From Desulfobulbaceae bacterium UBA2273 (GTDB lineage Bacteria; Desulfobacterota; Desulfobulbia; Desulfobulbales; Desulfurivibrionaceae), in NCBI GenBank assembly GCA_002347095.1, contig DDWZ01000020.1, forward strand, positions 1 to 47,239: 47,239 nt of DNA. The letters are read 5' to 3'. Positions 33,825 through 41,743 of the stretch are shown here, piece by piece. Position numbers and translations under genes: made by a program. The first letter of the stretch is position 1; every line of letters starts with the position of its first letter. The notes under the pieces were generated by a model. That model was not told where the DNA came from, did no database searches, and saw only the letters and a list, made by a program, of their open reading frames with translations.

Positions 33825-33867
33825 AAAAAAGGCCGGTGAGCACATAGTGTTCACCGGCCTTTTTTTG
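33825..33867. terminator. bidirectional terminator between pycB and the PPC gene
   Basis: A 13-bp stem (GGCCGGTGAGCAC, 33831-33843, with GTGTTCACCGGCC, 33847-33859) is flanked by A6 on the left and T7 on the right, so it can end both convergent units. Confidence 0.9.
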
Positions 33868-33906
33868 ATCGGTTACGATTTGGCTGCGATGGCAACCGGG
33901 CAAGGC

Positions 33907-34347
33907 TCAGGCGTCAAAGGTGAGGCGATTGAAGCCTCCCTGGGCGAACCAGGGGCGGGTGGCGTCAATGCCGTCGAGTTCGAGGATCAGAACCTCAAGG
34001 ACGAGATACACCTTGGTTCCCTTGCGCACGCAGGCGGTCAGGGTTTCGCCGTGGTGGCCCAGGGCGGCATGGAGGTGGATGCGCGGTTCGGTTTCATCCC
34101 AGAAGATGGAGCCGCTGCCCAGGGTTTCCCGGGCGCCGTCGATCTGCGCCCAGACCGGCTCAGGGGGCATGACCGGCTCCTTGGGACCGGTGACCACCCC
34201 GGCCTCCCGCAGGCCGCCCAGGACGTGGAACCAGGCGCAGCGGATATTTTCGGCGATGATGAGTTGCCGCAACCCGTCGAGGAAATCGTCTCCCTCGTCA
34301 AAGCGTGCGGTGAAGATCCGTTTGATCGAGCCGGTGCGGTATTCCAT
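33907..34347 (-). CDS. PPC domain protein (DUF296)
   Basis: A 146-aa single-domain protein of the PPC/DUF296 family (plant and prokaryote conserved). FTARFDEGDDFLDGLRQLI, CAWFHVLGGLREAGVV and RIHLHAALGHHGETLTACV match the trimeric fold; conserved His residues lie in HLHAALGHH. Bacterial members are sometimes called DNA-binding, but plant-type AT-hook regions are absent and the true role is unknown. It follows darP by 9 nt and is probably cotranscribed. Confidence 0.88.
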   Translation of the reverse strand: MEYRTGSIKRIFTARFDEGDDFLDGLRQLIIAENIRCAWFHVLGGLREAGVVTGPKEPVMPPEPVWAQIDGARETLGSGSIFWDETEPRIHLHAALGHHGETLTACVRKGTKVYLVLEVLILELDGIDATRPWFAQGGFNRLTFDA

Positions 34348-34356
34348 GGGCGGTTC

Positions 34357-34959
34357 CTACTCTTCCGTGGTTGGCGGGGTGGTTTCGGTAAACTGCTGCC
34401 GCTCCATGGCGGCGTGGAGTTGCCGGAATATTTCCCGGCGATGCACCGGCTTGCGGGTGGCGGCATAGCGCAGGGCCGATTTTTTCAGGGCATTGAGGCT
34501 CAAGGCCGGAAACCTGCGGCAGGCCGCGGCAATGGTGTCGGACTGCCAGCTCTCCGTGAGATGTTCGTGGTTGTGCCACGCCTCCTCCCGCGCCGCCAGC
34601 ACCTCGGTGATGATGTCTTCCCGCAGCCGTTCCAGTTCGTGAAACTCCCCGGTCTGCTTCAGGTGGGAGCCCTTGCGCTCGGCGAGGAAGGCGAGAATTT
34701 CGTCGGTCCCGCTCTCCCGCAGCAGACCGGCGATGAACTTGGTTTGCCGCTTGAGGGCGCCGCCTTTGAGGTCGCGGGAGTTGTGCAGCTCCGCTTTCAA
34801 CAGCTCGTCGGCGGGCAGTTTCTTGATGTGGGCCGGAGACAGCTCCACCAGCTCCTTGGCGATCTCTTCGATATTCTTGGCCAACCGTTTCTTTTCCGAA
34901 CGGCTTACATAGATTTCTTGCGGGTCGGTATCTCTGCTGCTTGATTTTTTAGTTGCCAT
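34357..34959 (-). CDS. darP: ribosome-associated protein DarP/YjgA (DUF615)
   Basis: A 200-aa protein of the YjgA family, which helps late assembly of the 50S subunit. Typical features are the N-terminal SRSEKKRLAKNIEEIAKELVEL, LLKAELHNSRDLKGGALKRQTKFIAGLLRE and a basic C-terminal ALRYAATRKPVHRREIFRQL. ATG at 34959 has GGGAAC upstream. The frame is open to 35070 but passes through the dispersed repeat, so the longer form is unlikely. The repeat sits 28 nt before the start codon. Confidence 0.85.
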   Translation of the reverse strand: MATKKSSSRDTDPQEIYVSRSEKKRLAKNIEEIAKELVELSPAHIKKLPADELLKAELHNSRDLKGGALKRQTKFIAGLLRESGTDEILAFLAERKGSHLKQTGEFHELERLREDIITEVLAAREEAWHNHEHLTESWQSDTIAAACRRFPALSLNALKKSALRYAATRKPVHRREIFRQLHAAMERQQFTETTPPTTEE

Positions 34960-34987
34960 GCAAGTTCCCGCTACAGTAGTATTTCGC

Positions 34988-35093
34988 GTAACTGTCCAGC
35001 AGCACCGCATCTGCGTTGTCATCGGTCTGCTCGGGTGCGCTAGCACACTTCGCAGGCCTCTTCCTAGCATCTGCGGCGCTGCTGAACAGTTAC
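34988..35093 (-). repeat. dispersed structured palindromic element, copy 3
   Basis: 22-bp arms (GTAACTGTCCAGCAGCACCGCA and its partner ending at 35093) have two mismatches, both G-U on the minus strand. The core on minus shows GGCCTGC/GCAGACC around a GTGTG-CTAG-CGCAC hairpin and CGATGACAACGCAGATGC. It lies in the leader of darP. Confidence 0.8.
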
Positions 35094-35209
35094 AGGTCGG
35101 CGGTTAGCCTTAGTTTCGGTTAATACGCCGGACAGTTTTACGGATGTATTTATCTTCCTGGGACAGTAGCATTGCCCGCAAGTTTTATAAACAAAAAAGG
35201 GGACCCATC

Positions 35210-36382
35210 ATGCATTCCCAATCTTTCACCGTCACCCAACCCACCCGGATCCGTTTCGGGGTGGATGCGATCAACGACCTTCCCGCCCTGGTAAAAGAGC
35301 TTGGCGGCAGCAAGGTTTTCCTGGTGGTTGACCCGGGCCTTGTCAAAGCTGGCCTGGTGGAGCGGATCACCGCGCCGCTGACCAAGGCAAAGATCGGCTT
35401 TGAACTCTACGACCAGATTGACCCGGAGCCGGGTCTGAAGCTGGCTGACAACGGCCTCAAGCTGGCGAAAAAAGCCAAGTGCGACTGCGTGGTCGGCGCG
35501 GGCGGCGGCTCGGCCATGGATGTGGCCAAGGCGGTCAGCATCCTGCTCACCAACGGCGGCAAGGCCGAGGATTACCTGGGGTTGGGCAAGATCAAGAAGC
35601 CCGGGGTCCCGAAGATCATGATCCCCACCAGCGCCGGGACCGGAGCCGAGGTCACCTTCACCGCCGTGTTCATCAATGAAAAAACCAAGTCCAAGGGCGG
35701 CATGAACGGCGACCCGCTCTACCCGGAGGCCGCCATCCTCGATCCGGCCCTGACCGTTTCCCTACCGCCGCATATTACGGCGACCACCGGGGTGGATGCC
35801 CTGACCCACGCTCTGGAGGCCTTTGTTTCCACCCAGGCGCATGCCATCTCCGACATGTATGCCCTGGAGGCCATCGAGCTGATCAGCTCCAACCTGACCA
35901 AGGCGTATGCCCATGGCGGCAACATGGAGGCCCGCTCCAACATGCTCCTCGGCAGCCTGCTGGCCGGTAAGGCCCTGGCCACCGCCGGCGTCGGCCTGGT
36001 CCATGCCATGGCCTACCCGCTGGGCGGCATGTTCGGCATCCCGCACGGCTTGGCCAACGCGGTGCTGCTCCCCTATGTGATGGCCTACAACCTCATCGGC
36101 AATCCCGGCAGGTTCGCCATGCTGGCCGAGGTCATGGGCGCCAAGGTCGATGGCCTGCCCGAGCGCGAGGCAGCCGAGGCCGGGGTGGAATTCGTCTACC
36201 GGATGAATCAGGATCTCGGCATCCCCGCGAGCCTGGCCGAGTTGAAGATCCCTGCCAAGAAGATCCCGGAGATGGCCAAGATCGCCCTCACCGTGACCCG
36301 ACCGGTGGAAAACAATCCGCGCAAGCCCAGTCTGGAAGATGTGATCCGGGTCTATGAGACCGCCATGGAAGGGTGGGGCTGA
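35210..36382 (+). CDS. kdnB: iron-containing alcohol dehydrogenase, probable KdnB (Kdo 8-oxidase)
   Basis: A 390-aa group III Fe-ADH. The NAD-binding part has VVGAGGGSAMDVAKAVS and PTSAGTGAEVT. Metal ligands lie in TGVDALTHALEAFVS, GLVHAMAYPLGGMFGIPHG. Fe-ADHs act on many substrates, but the next gene is a clear KdnA homologue. In Shewanella KdnB oxidises C8 of Kdo so that KdnA can aminate it to Kdo8N. The assignment rests on that neighbour; a general ethanol or propanediol dehydrogenase is the alternative. ATG at 35210 has AAGGGG upstream. Confidence 0.65.
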   Translation: MHSQSFTVTQPTRIRFGVDAINDLPALVKELGGSKVFLVVDPGLVKAGLVERITAPLTKAKIGFELYDQIDPEPGLKLADNGLKLAKKAKCDCVVGAGGGSAMDVAKAVSILLTNGGKAEDYLGLGKIKKPGVPKIMIPTSAGTGAEVTFTAVFINEKTKSKGGMNGDPLYPEAAILDPALTVSLPPHITATTGVDALTHALEAFVSTQAHAISDMYALEAIELISSNLTKAYAHGGNMEARSNMLLGSLLAGKALATAGVGLVHAMAYPLGGMFGIPHGLANAVLLPYVMAYNLIGNPGRFAMLAEVMGAKVDGLPEREAAEAGVEFVYRMNQDLGIPASLAELKIPAKKIPEMAKIALTVTRPVENNPRKPSLEDVIRVYETAMEGWG

Positions 36383-36393
36383 GAAGGGAGAGT

Positions 36394-36428
36394 TGCAAGG
36401 CTCAAGGTGCAAGGATAAAGGTTAAAAA
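36394..36428. repeat. AAGG heptad tract
   Basis: AAGG occurs with exact 7-bp spacing at 36397, 36404, 36411 and 36418, just after the Fe-ADH gene. It is the same unit as in the tracts near 31783 and 42675. Confidence 0.7.
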
Positions 36429-36480
36429 AACTTACGCGGGGCTTCGGCCGTGAGAAGAGCCGTAGACAGAGGAGTGCATT

Positions 36481-37692
36481 ATGCCCGGTTTTGAGATATT
36501 TGGCGAGGAAGAGAAAAAAGAGATCCTGGAGGTGCTGGACACCGGGGTGCTGTTCCGCTACGAGTTTCCCGACCAGCGCAAAGGGGTGTACAAGGTCCGC
36601 ACCTTTGAGGAGAAGTTTGCCGCCTATTGCGGGGTGAAACACGGCCAGGCCGTCACCTCCGGCACTGCGGCGCTCAAAGTCGCCATGGCCGGTCTGGGCA
36701 TCGGCCCCGGAGACGAGGTCATCACCCAGGGCTTCACCTTTGTCGCCACCTGGGAGGCGATTTTTGAGATCGGGGCCATCCCGGTTTTCGCCGAGGTGGA
36801 TGAAACCCTGAACATGGACCCGCTTGATCTGGAAAAGAAGATCACCGGCAAGACCAGGCTGATCATCCCGGTACACATGATGGGCGCCGCAGCCCGGATC
36901 GAGGAGATCAAAGTCATTGCCGACAAGCACGGGATACCGGTGTTGGAAGACACGGCCCAGGCTGCCGGCGCCAGCCTCAATGGCAAACGCCTCGGCTCCT
37001 TCGGGGCCTGCGGCACCTTCTCCTTTGACCCGGTCAAGACCATGACCACCGGCGAGGGCGGGATGATCGTCACCAACGACGAGACGCTCTGGCGGAACAT
37101 GAGCGAGTACCACGACCACGGCCATGACCATGCGGTCAATCCCGGCGGCCGGGGCGGCGAAGGCCGCAGCTTCATCGGTTCCAACTACCGGATGATGGAG
37201 CTGCAGGGCGCCATCGGCCTGGCCCAACTGGCCAAGCTCGACGGAATCGTCGCCTCCCAGCAGCAGAACAAAAAGGCGATGAAGGCGCTGGTTGCCAAGC
37301 TGCCAGGGGTGACCTTTCGGACCATTCTGGACGAGAAGGGCGACAACGCTTCCTTCCTCGCCTTTTTCCTGCCGGACAAGGACAAGGCCCAGACGGTGAA
37401 AAAGGTGCTGGCTGAAAACGGGGCCGGGGCGATCTGTTTTGCCGAGAACACCTGGCATTACTACCCCAAGTGGGAGCATCTGCTGGCCGGGGCAACTCTT
37501 GCCAAGTCGGGCTGGCCTTTTGTCGAGCCGGGCGGGAAAAAACGGGTGGTGTACGATGCCACGATTCTGCCGCAGTCCGCGGCGATCATGGACCGTCTGC
37601 TCGTCTATCCGGTGCCGGTCAAAGCGCTTTCCGCGGAGCGGCTTGGGCAGATTGGCGCTGCCATCGATAAGGCGGGTGCCGCCCTTTCCTGA
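36481..37692 (+). CDS. kdnA: Kdo8N aminotransferase KdnA (DegT family)
   Basis: A 403-aa PLP aminotransferase of the DegT/DnrJ/EryC1 family. The N-terminus MPGFEIFGEEEKKEILEVL and the later EYHDHGHDH closely match, from memory, KdnA of Shewanella, which makes 8-amino-3,8-dideoxy-manno-octulosonate (Kdo8N) for the LPS core. The PLP lysine is K186 in FDPVKTMTTGEGG, and VTSGTAALKVAM forms the cofactor phosphate site. The neighbouring Fe-ADH and the nearby kdsB complete a Kdo8N route. A strong terminator follows. Confidence 0.85.
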   Translation: MPGFEIFGEEEKKEILEVLDTGVLFRYEFPDQRKGVYKVRTFEEKFAAYCGVKHGQAVTSGTAALKVAMAGLGIGPGDEVITQGFTFVATWEAIFEIGAIPVFAEVDETLNMDPLDLEKKITGKTRLIIPVHMMGAAARIEEIKVIADKHGIPVLEDTAQAAGASLNGKRLGSFGACGTFSFDPVKTMTTGEGGMIVTNDETLWRNMSEYHDHGHDHAVNPGGRGGEGRSFIGSNYRMMELQGAIGLAQLAKLDGIVASQQQNKKAMKALVAKLPGVTFRTILDEKGDNASFLAFFLPDKDKAQTVKKVLAENGAGAICFAENTWHYYPKWEHLLAGATLAKSGWPFVEPGGKKRVVYDATILPQSAAIMDRLLVYPVPVKALSAERLGQIGAAIDKAGAALS

Positions 37693-37716
37693 ACCCCTGC
37701 CGTGTCACGAAATACC

Positions 37717-37756
37717 AAGCCCCTGCCTCCGGCATTCCGGAGGCAGGGGCTTTTTT
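37717..37756. terminator. strong terminator after kdnA
   Basis: A perfect 16-bp stem (AAGCCCCTGCCTCCGG with its complement, 37717-37752) has a CATT loop and T6 on the right. A single AA on the left makes it weaker for the convergent minus gene ending at 37769. Confidence 0.92.
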
Positions 37757-37768
37757 GCGGGCGAGTGA

Positions 37769-38212
37769 TCAGGGGCGCACGGCCCTGATATATCCCTGGG
37801 TTCCCGGCGCGTATTGCCGTTCCGGGTCGCACTGGTCGGAGATCTCCCAGGCTCCGGCCTTGCCCTCGCCGTTTTTCTCGCCGGACCAGTAGTTCCCCTT
37901 GCGGTCCAGGGCGCAATCGCCATTCTGGAACAGGTCAAAGAGGTAGTTGAGGTCGTAGAGCTCATCCACGGTGGGCAGACGCCAGTCGCTGTATCCTCCC
38001 AAGCGCAGGGCCCGCACATACTGCTCCGCCTCCTGCAGGCTGGTGGTCATTGCGCTTTTTTCGACCTGCCACATCCGGCCGGAGACCGTGTCCTGGCAGA
38101 TGCCGTTGCCCAGGTTTTGCATGCGCGCCTGGCGCGAGGATTTGCCGGCGCAGCCCTGGAGGGAGAGGAGAAGTACTGCCAGGAGAAGCAAAACGCGTTG
38201 TGTGTGTTTCAT
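37769..38212 (-). CDS. DUF1566 lipoprotein
   Basis: A 147-aa lipoprotein. The signal peptide ends in a lipobox LQGC with lipidated C21. The rest matches DUF1566 (Lcl C-terminal-like): QDTVSGRMWQ, YVRALRLGGYSDWRLPTVDELYDL and NYWSGEKNG. This domain is common in exported proteins of deltaproteobacteria and has no known function. It lies downstream of the TetR gene on the same strand, 38 bp away, and may share its transcript. Confidence 0.85.
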   Translation of the reverse strand: MKHTQRVLLLLAVLLLSLQGCAGKSSRQARMQNLGNGICQDTVSGRMWQVEKSAMTTSLQEAEQYVRALRLGGYSDWRLPTVDELYDLNYLFDLFQNGDCALDRKGNYWSGEKNGEGKAGAWEISDQCDPERQYAPGTQGYIRAVRP

Positions 38213-38249
38213 GTCAGACCTCCTTGGGTCGTGTTTTTGGAAGAGAAAA

Positions 38250-38837
38250 TTACCGCCCCAGCAGGCCTGCGATGGCGGCGAGGAAATCGTTCAGCTCCTC
38301 TGTGTCTTTATTGACCCTGGACATCATGATCCCGCCTTCCAGGGTGGCCACCACGGTTTTGGCCAGGAGACGGGGCTGGGTGGCTGGCGGCAGCAGCCCT
38401 TTTTCCAGGGCCTCGTCAAGATGCGTGGCCAGCAAATCGGTCCAGCGGCCGAATACCTCCTGGATGACTTGGGAGAATGTATGGTTGCTGTCGGCCATCT
38501 CCAGGGCGGTGTTGCCGAACAGGCAGCCTCCGACAAAGTTGTTTTTTTCCTGTTGCCTGAAAATAGCCTTGCAGGAGTTGATGATTTTTTCCACCGGGTC
38601 GCGGCCGACAAGAGCCTTTGCCAGAAAAGAAAAGAATTCCTCCTTGGCATCCTCCAGCACCGCGAGGCCGAGATCCTCCTTGCTGGCGAAGTGATAGTAC
38701 AGATTGCCTTTCTTGACCCCGGTGGCCTCGATGACCGCGCTGATGCTGGTGTTGTGAAAGCCTTGGACCACAAGGATTTTCCTGGTCGTCTTCAGGATGT
38801 GGTCGCGGGTTTTTTCGCCTTTGCTGGTTGTGGACAT
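38250..38837 (-). CDS. TetR-family transcriptional regulator
   Basis: A 195-aa repressor. The N-terminal helix-turn-helix (RDHILKTTRKILVVQGFHNTSISAVIEATGVKKGNLYYHFASKEDL) is typical, and the C-terminal ligand domain has FVGGCLFGNTALEMAD, as in the YxaF/LmrA-type subgroup. ATG at 38837 has AAGAGAG upstream and matches the family start. It is divergent from the CcdA-like membrane protein gene, which is the likely target together with its own promoter. The ligand is unknown. Confidence 0.9.
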   Translation of the reverse strand: MSTTSKGEKTRDHILKTTRKILVVQGFHNTSISAVIEATGVKKGNLYYHFASKEDLGLAVLEDAKEEFFSFLAKALVGRDPVEKIINSCKAIFRQQEKNNFVGGCLFGNTALEMADSNHTFSQVIQEVFGRWTDLLATHLDEALEKGLLPPATQPRLLAKTVVATLEGGIMMSRVNKDTEELNDFLAAIAGLLGR

Positions 38838-38853
38838 CGGGCTCTCTTGGGAA

Positions 38854-38883
38854 TAAATTAAACTGACCGTTTGGTACAATTTA
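38854..38883. promoter_or_regulatory. candidate TetR operator
   Basis: A 30-bp imperfect palindrome (10 of 15 paired positions, with TAAATT/AATTTA outer arms and ACTGACCGTTTGGT at the centre) lies 17 bp upstream of the tetR start codon, in the divergent gap. Confidence 0.4.
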
Positions 38884-38987
38884 TCCCAGGGCCCCTCCGC
38901 CGTCAAGGGCTATTTTTCCGTTTTCTTCCCCAGCGGGGATTTTCAATGTTGTATACTTGGGATAGACGTACATTGGGGGGATTTGCC

Positions 38988-39890
38988 ATGGGCGGACCGC
39001 TGCGTTTTTTATTGTTTTTCGGCTGGTGCTGTTGCCTGCTGGGCACCTCACCTTTGGGGGTGGCGCAGGCCGGACAACTGCCCCTTGGCCCAACGCCGGT
39101 TTCGGCCGGCGAGGTCGCGCAGCCGAACGGGCCTGAGGTGTGGCGGCCGGAGACGGCATCGCTGCCGGTTTTCGGGGCAATCCGGCTTGCCGATTTCTCT
39201 CTGCCCGCGCTGGCCATGCTCCTCGGCCTGGCAGACGGCTTCAACCCCTGCGCCATGTGGGCCCTGATCTATCTTCTTTCCCTGCTGGTCTCCCTCCGGG
39301 ACCGGCGCAAGATCTGGCTGCTGGTGGGCTCTTTTGTCCTGGCCTCCGGGGTGCTCTATTTCCTGTTCATGACCGCCTGGCTCAATGCCTTTCTTCTGCT
39401 GGGCTATCTGCGGCCTCTCACAATCGCCATCGGTTTGGGCGCCCTGGTCATCGGCGTGCTGGATCTGCGCGCCTTTATCCAAACCCGTGGGGCTCCGGTC
39501 TGCACGGTGGGCAACCCCGGGTTCAAGAAGCGGACCATGGGCAGGATGGAACGGCTGGTGGCGGCGCCGCTTACCCTCGCCACCTTTTTGGGCGTTGTCG
39601 CCCTGGCCTTTACGGTGAATGCCATAGAATTCGCCTGCTCCGCCGGGTTGCCCGCCGTGTTTACCCATATCCTTTCCCTGCGGCAGCTCTCCGGGCCGCA
39701 GTATTACGGCTATATCCTGCTCTATGATGTGTTCTTCATGCTGGATGATCTGCTGATCTTCAGCCTTGCCGCCTTCACCCTGCAAACAACCATGGCAAGC
39801 GGTTATGCCCGGTACGGCAAATTGGTGGGAGGGGTGGTGCTGGTGGCGCTGGGGCTGGTGATGCTTGTGTCCCCGGAGCTGTTACGCTAA
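38988..39890 (+). CDS. CcdA/DsbD-like polytopic membrane protein
   Basis: A 300-aa inner-membrane protein with an N-terminal signal or anchor segment and about six membrane segments. FNPCAMWALIYLLSLL and NAIEFACSAGLP provide a pair of membrane cysteines at the positions used by CcdA and DsbD to carry reducing power across the membrane. A thiol-disulfide role is therefore likely, though no thioredoxin partner is adjacent. ATG at 38988 has GGGGGG 7 nt upstream; the frame is open from 38871. It is probably controlled by the divergent TetR regulator. Its 3' end overlaps the convergent rsmJ by 9 nt. Confidence 0.75.
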   Translation: MGGPLRFLLFFGWCCCLLGTSPLGVAQAGQLPLGPTPVSAGEVAQPNGPEVWRPETASLPVFGAIRLADFSLPALAMLLGLADGFNPCAMWALIYLLSLLVSLRDRRKIWLLVGSFVLASGVLYFLFMTAWLNAFLLLGYLRPLTIAIGLGALVIGVLDLRAFIQTRGAPVCTVGNPGFKKRTMGRMERLVAAPLTLATFLGVVALAFTVNAIEFACSAGLPAVFTHILSLRQLSGPQYYGYILLYDVFFMLDDLLIFSLAAFTLQTTMASGYARYGKLVGGVVLVALGLVMLVSPELLR

Positions 39891-40661
39891 GGGGGCGATC
39901 AGGTACACATCAAAGCGGCTGTTCTTGCCGCCTATGGCAAAGTTGGGGGCTGGGCCGGCCAGGGCTGGGGCCAGGCGCGGCCGCTTCACCACTACCCGGC
40001 GGGTGGCCACGGATAGGGCCGCGGCCAGCAGGCCATCGCTGTCCTCATCATCGCCGACCAGCAGAAGGATAAGCCGCATCTCTTTCTTGACCAGGGCGCT
40101 TTTGCCGCGGTGCGGGTACATGGGGTCGATGCAGATCACCTCGGGGTGCTCGCCCTGCCAGGTGCGGAGGATCTCCATACTCTCCCCCGTAATGAGACTG
40201 AGCCGGGCCATGATCCCGGCCAGCGTCGGTTCCTGCCTTGCCCGCTCGATGCCGTCCGCCAGCAGGGCTGCCACCATCGGCGAGCGTTCCACCATCCGGA
40301 CCGTGCAGCCCAGGCTGGCCAGGATAAAGCTGTCCCTCCCCAGGCCGGCGGTGAGATCGAGCACCACAAGGCTTGCCCCGCCCTTGAGTCCCACCGCCCG
40401 GGCAATGGCTTCCTTGCGGCTGGTGGTTTGCCTGCGGCGGTACTCGATGGGGCCGCCGAGGAAATCAACGAACAATGGACCTTCCGCGCCCTTGGTGGTT
40501 TGGCGCAACTCCAGGCGGGCCGGGGTCAGGGTCAGCAGCAGGGCAGGGGGGGGATCTTCCGGGTTGTAGAGCGGCAACCCCAATTGGGCGGCCAGTTCGC
40601 GGGCTGTGTCGGCCAGCGCCGGAGCAGTATGGCTGACGGCTACTTTTTCCCGGTGCATCAT
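39882..40661 (-). CDS. rsmJ: 16S rRNA m2G1516 methyltransferase RsmJ
   Basis: A 259-aa SAM-dependent methyltransferase. VVLDLTAGLGRDSFILASLG is the SAM-binding motif I of the RsmJ family. VICIDPMYPHRGKSALVKKEM is the catalytic DPMxP region, and LFVDFLGGPIEYRR is a family marker. The N-terminal part is short and typical. ATG at 40661, or the Met directly after it, can serve as the start. Confidence 0.88.
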   Translation of the reverse strand: MMHREKVAVSHTAPALADTARELAAQLGLPLYNPEDPPPALLLTLTPARLELRQTTKGAEGPLFVDFLGGPIEYRRRQTTSRKEAIARAVGLKGGASLVVLDLTAGLGRDSFILASLGCTVRMVERSPMVAALLADGIERARQEPTLAGIMARLSLITGESMEILRTWQGEHPEVICIDPMYPHRGKSALVKKEMRLILLLVGDDEDSDGLLAAALSVATRRVVVKRPRLAPALAGPAPNFAIGGKNSRFDVYLIAPLA

Positions 40662-40738
40662 TTCCCGTCCATGGTATATTCAGGAGGTTTTTTCGCAGGC
40701 CCCTTGGCCAAACAGCCCCACTTACAGCAGAGAAGATA

Positions 40739-41512
40739 ATGGATACCCAGCATAAAGCACAAGCCAAAGTTGTGGCCATCATCCCGGCCCGCTACCATTC
40801 CAACCGCTTCGAGGGCAAGCCCCTGGCCAAGATCGCGGGCAAGCCCATGATCCAGCACGTCTATGAACGGGCCAAGGCAGTGGCCCTGCTTTCCCGGGTG
40901 GCGGTGGCCACCGACGACGAGCGGATCGCCGAGTGCGTGCGCTCCTTTGGCGGCGAGGTGGTAATGACCCGCTCCGACCATGTCTCCGGAACTGACCGGC
41001 TGGCCGAGGCGGCCAGTATCATGGGGATCGGTGAGCAGGACGTGGTGGTGAACATCCAGGGCGACCAGCCGCTCTTCGAGGCAGAGGTGGTTTCCCAGGT
41101 GGCTACCCCGCTTTTGGAAGACCCGGCCCTGCCCATGTCCACCCTGATCTACAAGATCGTGCGCGAGGAGGAGATCACCGACCCCAACCACGTCAAGACC
41201 GTGTTCGACCGGCACAACAACGCCCTCTATTTTTCCCGTGCTTCCATCCCCTTCCAGCGCAACCCCGAGGAGCCGGAAGCGCCCACCTACTACAAGCATC
41301 TTGGCTTTTACGCCTACCGCAAGGGGTTCCTGCTCACCTTTGTCGGGCTGCCCGAGGGCGAATGGGAGCGGTTTGAGAAGCTGGAGCAGTTGCGCGCCCT
41401 GGAGTTCGGCTACCGCATCCGCGTAGTGCTCACGGCGCACGACTCCATCGAGGTGGATACGCCCAAGGACCTGGAGCGGGTGGAGGAGCTGATCCGCAAA
41501 GACGGCAACTAA
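40739..41512 (+). CDS. kdsB: 3-deoxy-manno-octulosonate cytidylyltransferase
   Basis: A 257-aa enzyme that activates Kdo with CTP for lipid A-core assembly. Motifs: IIPARYHSNRFEGKPLAKI, VATDDERIAECVRSFG, VNIQGDQPLFE, the family's YYKHLGFYAYRKGFL and SIEVDTPKDLERVE. With kdnA and a probable kdnB 3-5 kb away, its natural substrate may be Kdo8N, as reported for the Shewanella enzyme; the sequence alone does not decide this. Confidence 0.93.
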   Translation: MDTQHKAQAKVVAIIPARYHSNRFEGKPLAKIAGKPMIQHVYERAKAVALLSRVAVATDDERIAECVRSFGGEVVMTRSDHVSGTDRLAEAASIMGIGEQDVVVNIQGDQPLFEAEVVSQVATPLLEDPALPMSTLIYKIVREEEITDPNHVKTVFDRHNNALYFSRASIPFQRNPEEPEAPTYYKHLGFYAYRKGFLLTFVGLPEGEWERFEKLEQLRALEFGYRIRVVLTAHDSIEVDTPKDLERVEELIRKDGN

Positions 41513-41563
41513 CGGGATTGACCAAGCCTTGTCCGGCGAGAAAATTCGCAGACTGCCGGAAAA

Positions 41564-41672
41564 TCCCCTCTCCCCCTGCGGGAGAGGGCTAGGGAGAGGG
41601 GGAACGTGCAGATTGTGAGGTGGTTGGCAACCTCACCCACCCCCCACCCCCCTCCCGTCGAGGGAGGGGGAG
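41564..41672. repeat. three adjacent G/C-rich hairpin repeats
   Basis: Hairpins CCCTCTCCC/GGGAGAGGG (41564-41602), GTGAGGTGG/CAACCTCAC (41614-41636) and CCCCCTCCC/GGGAGGGGG (41649-41672) lie between kdsB and mdh. They are of a common REP-like type. They account for most of the 231-bp gap. Confidence 0.7.
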
Positions 41673-41743
41673 TTTAATGCGAAAAGCTAACCGGACATCA
41701 TTGAGATTACCTACTGCTAACCATATAATTTGAGGAACAAATC

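Noticed and set aside
34960..35070. Longer DarP reading through the repeat
   Set aside because: The extra 37 residues come from copy 3 of the repeat. The same peptide (MTTQMR) appears in copy 2, where no gene fits.
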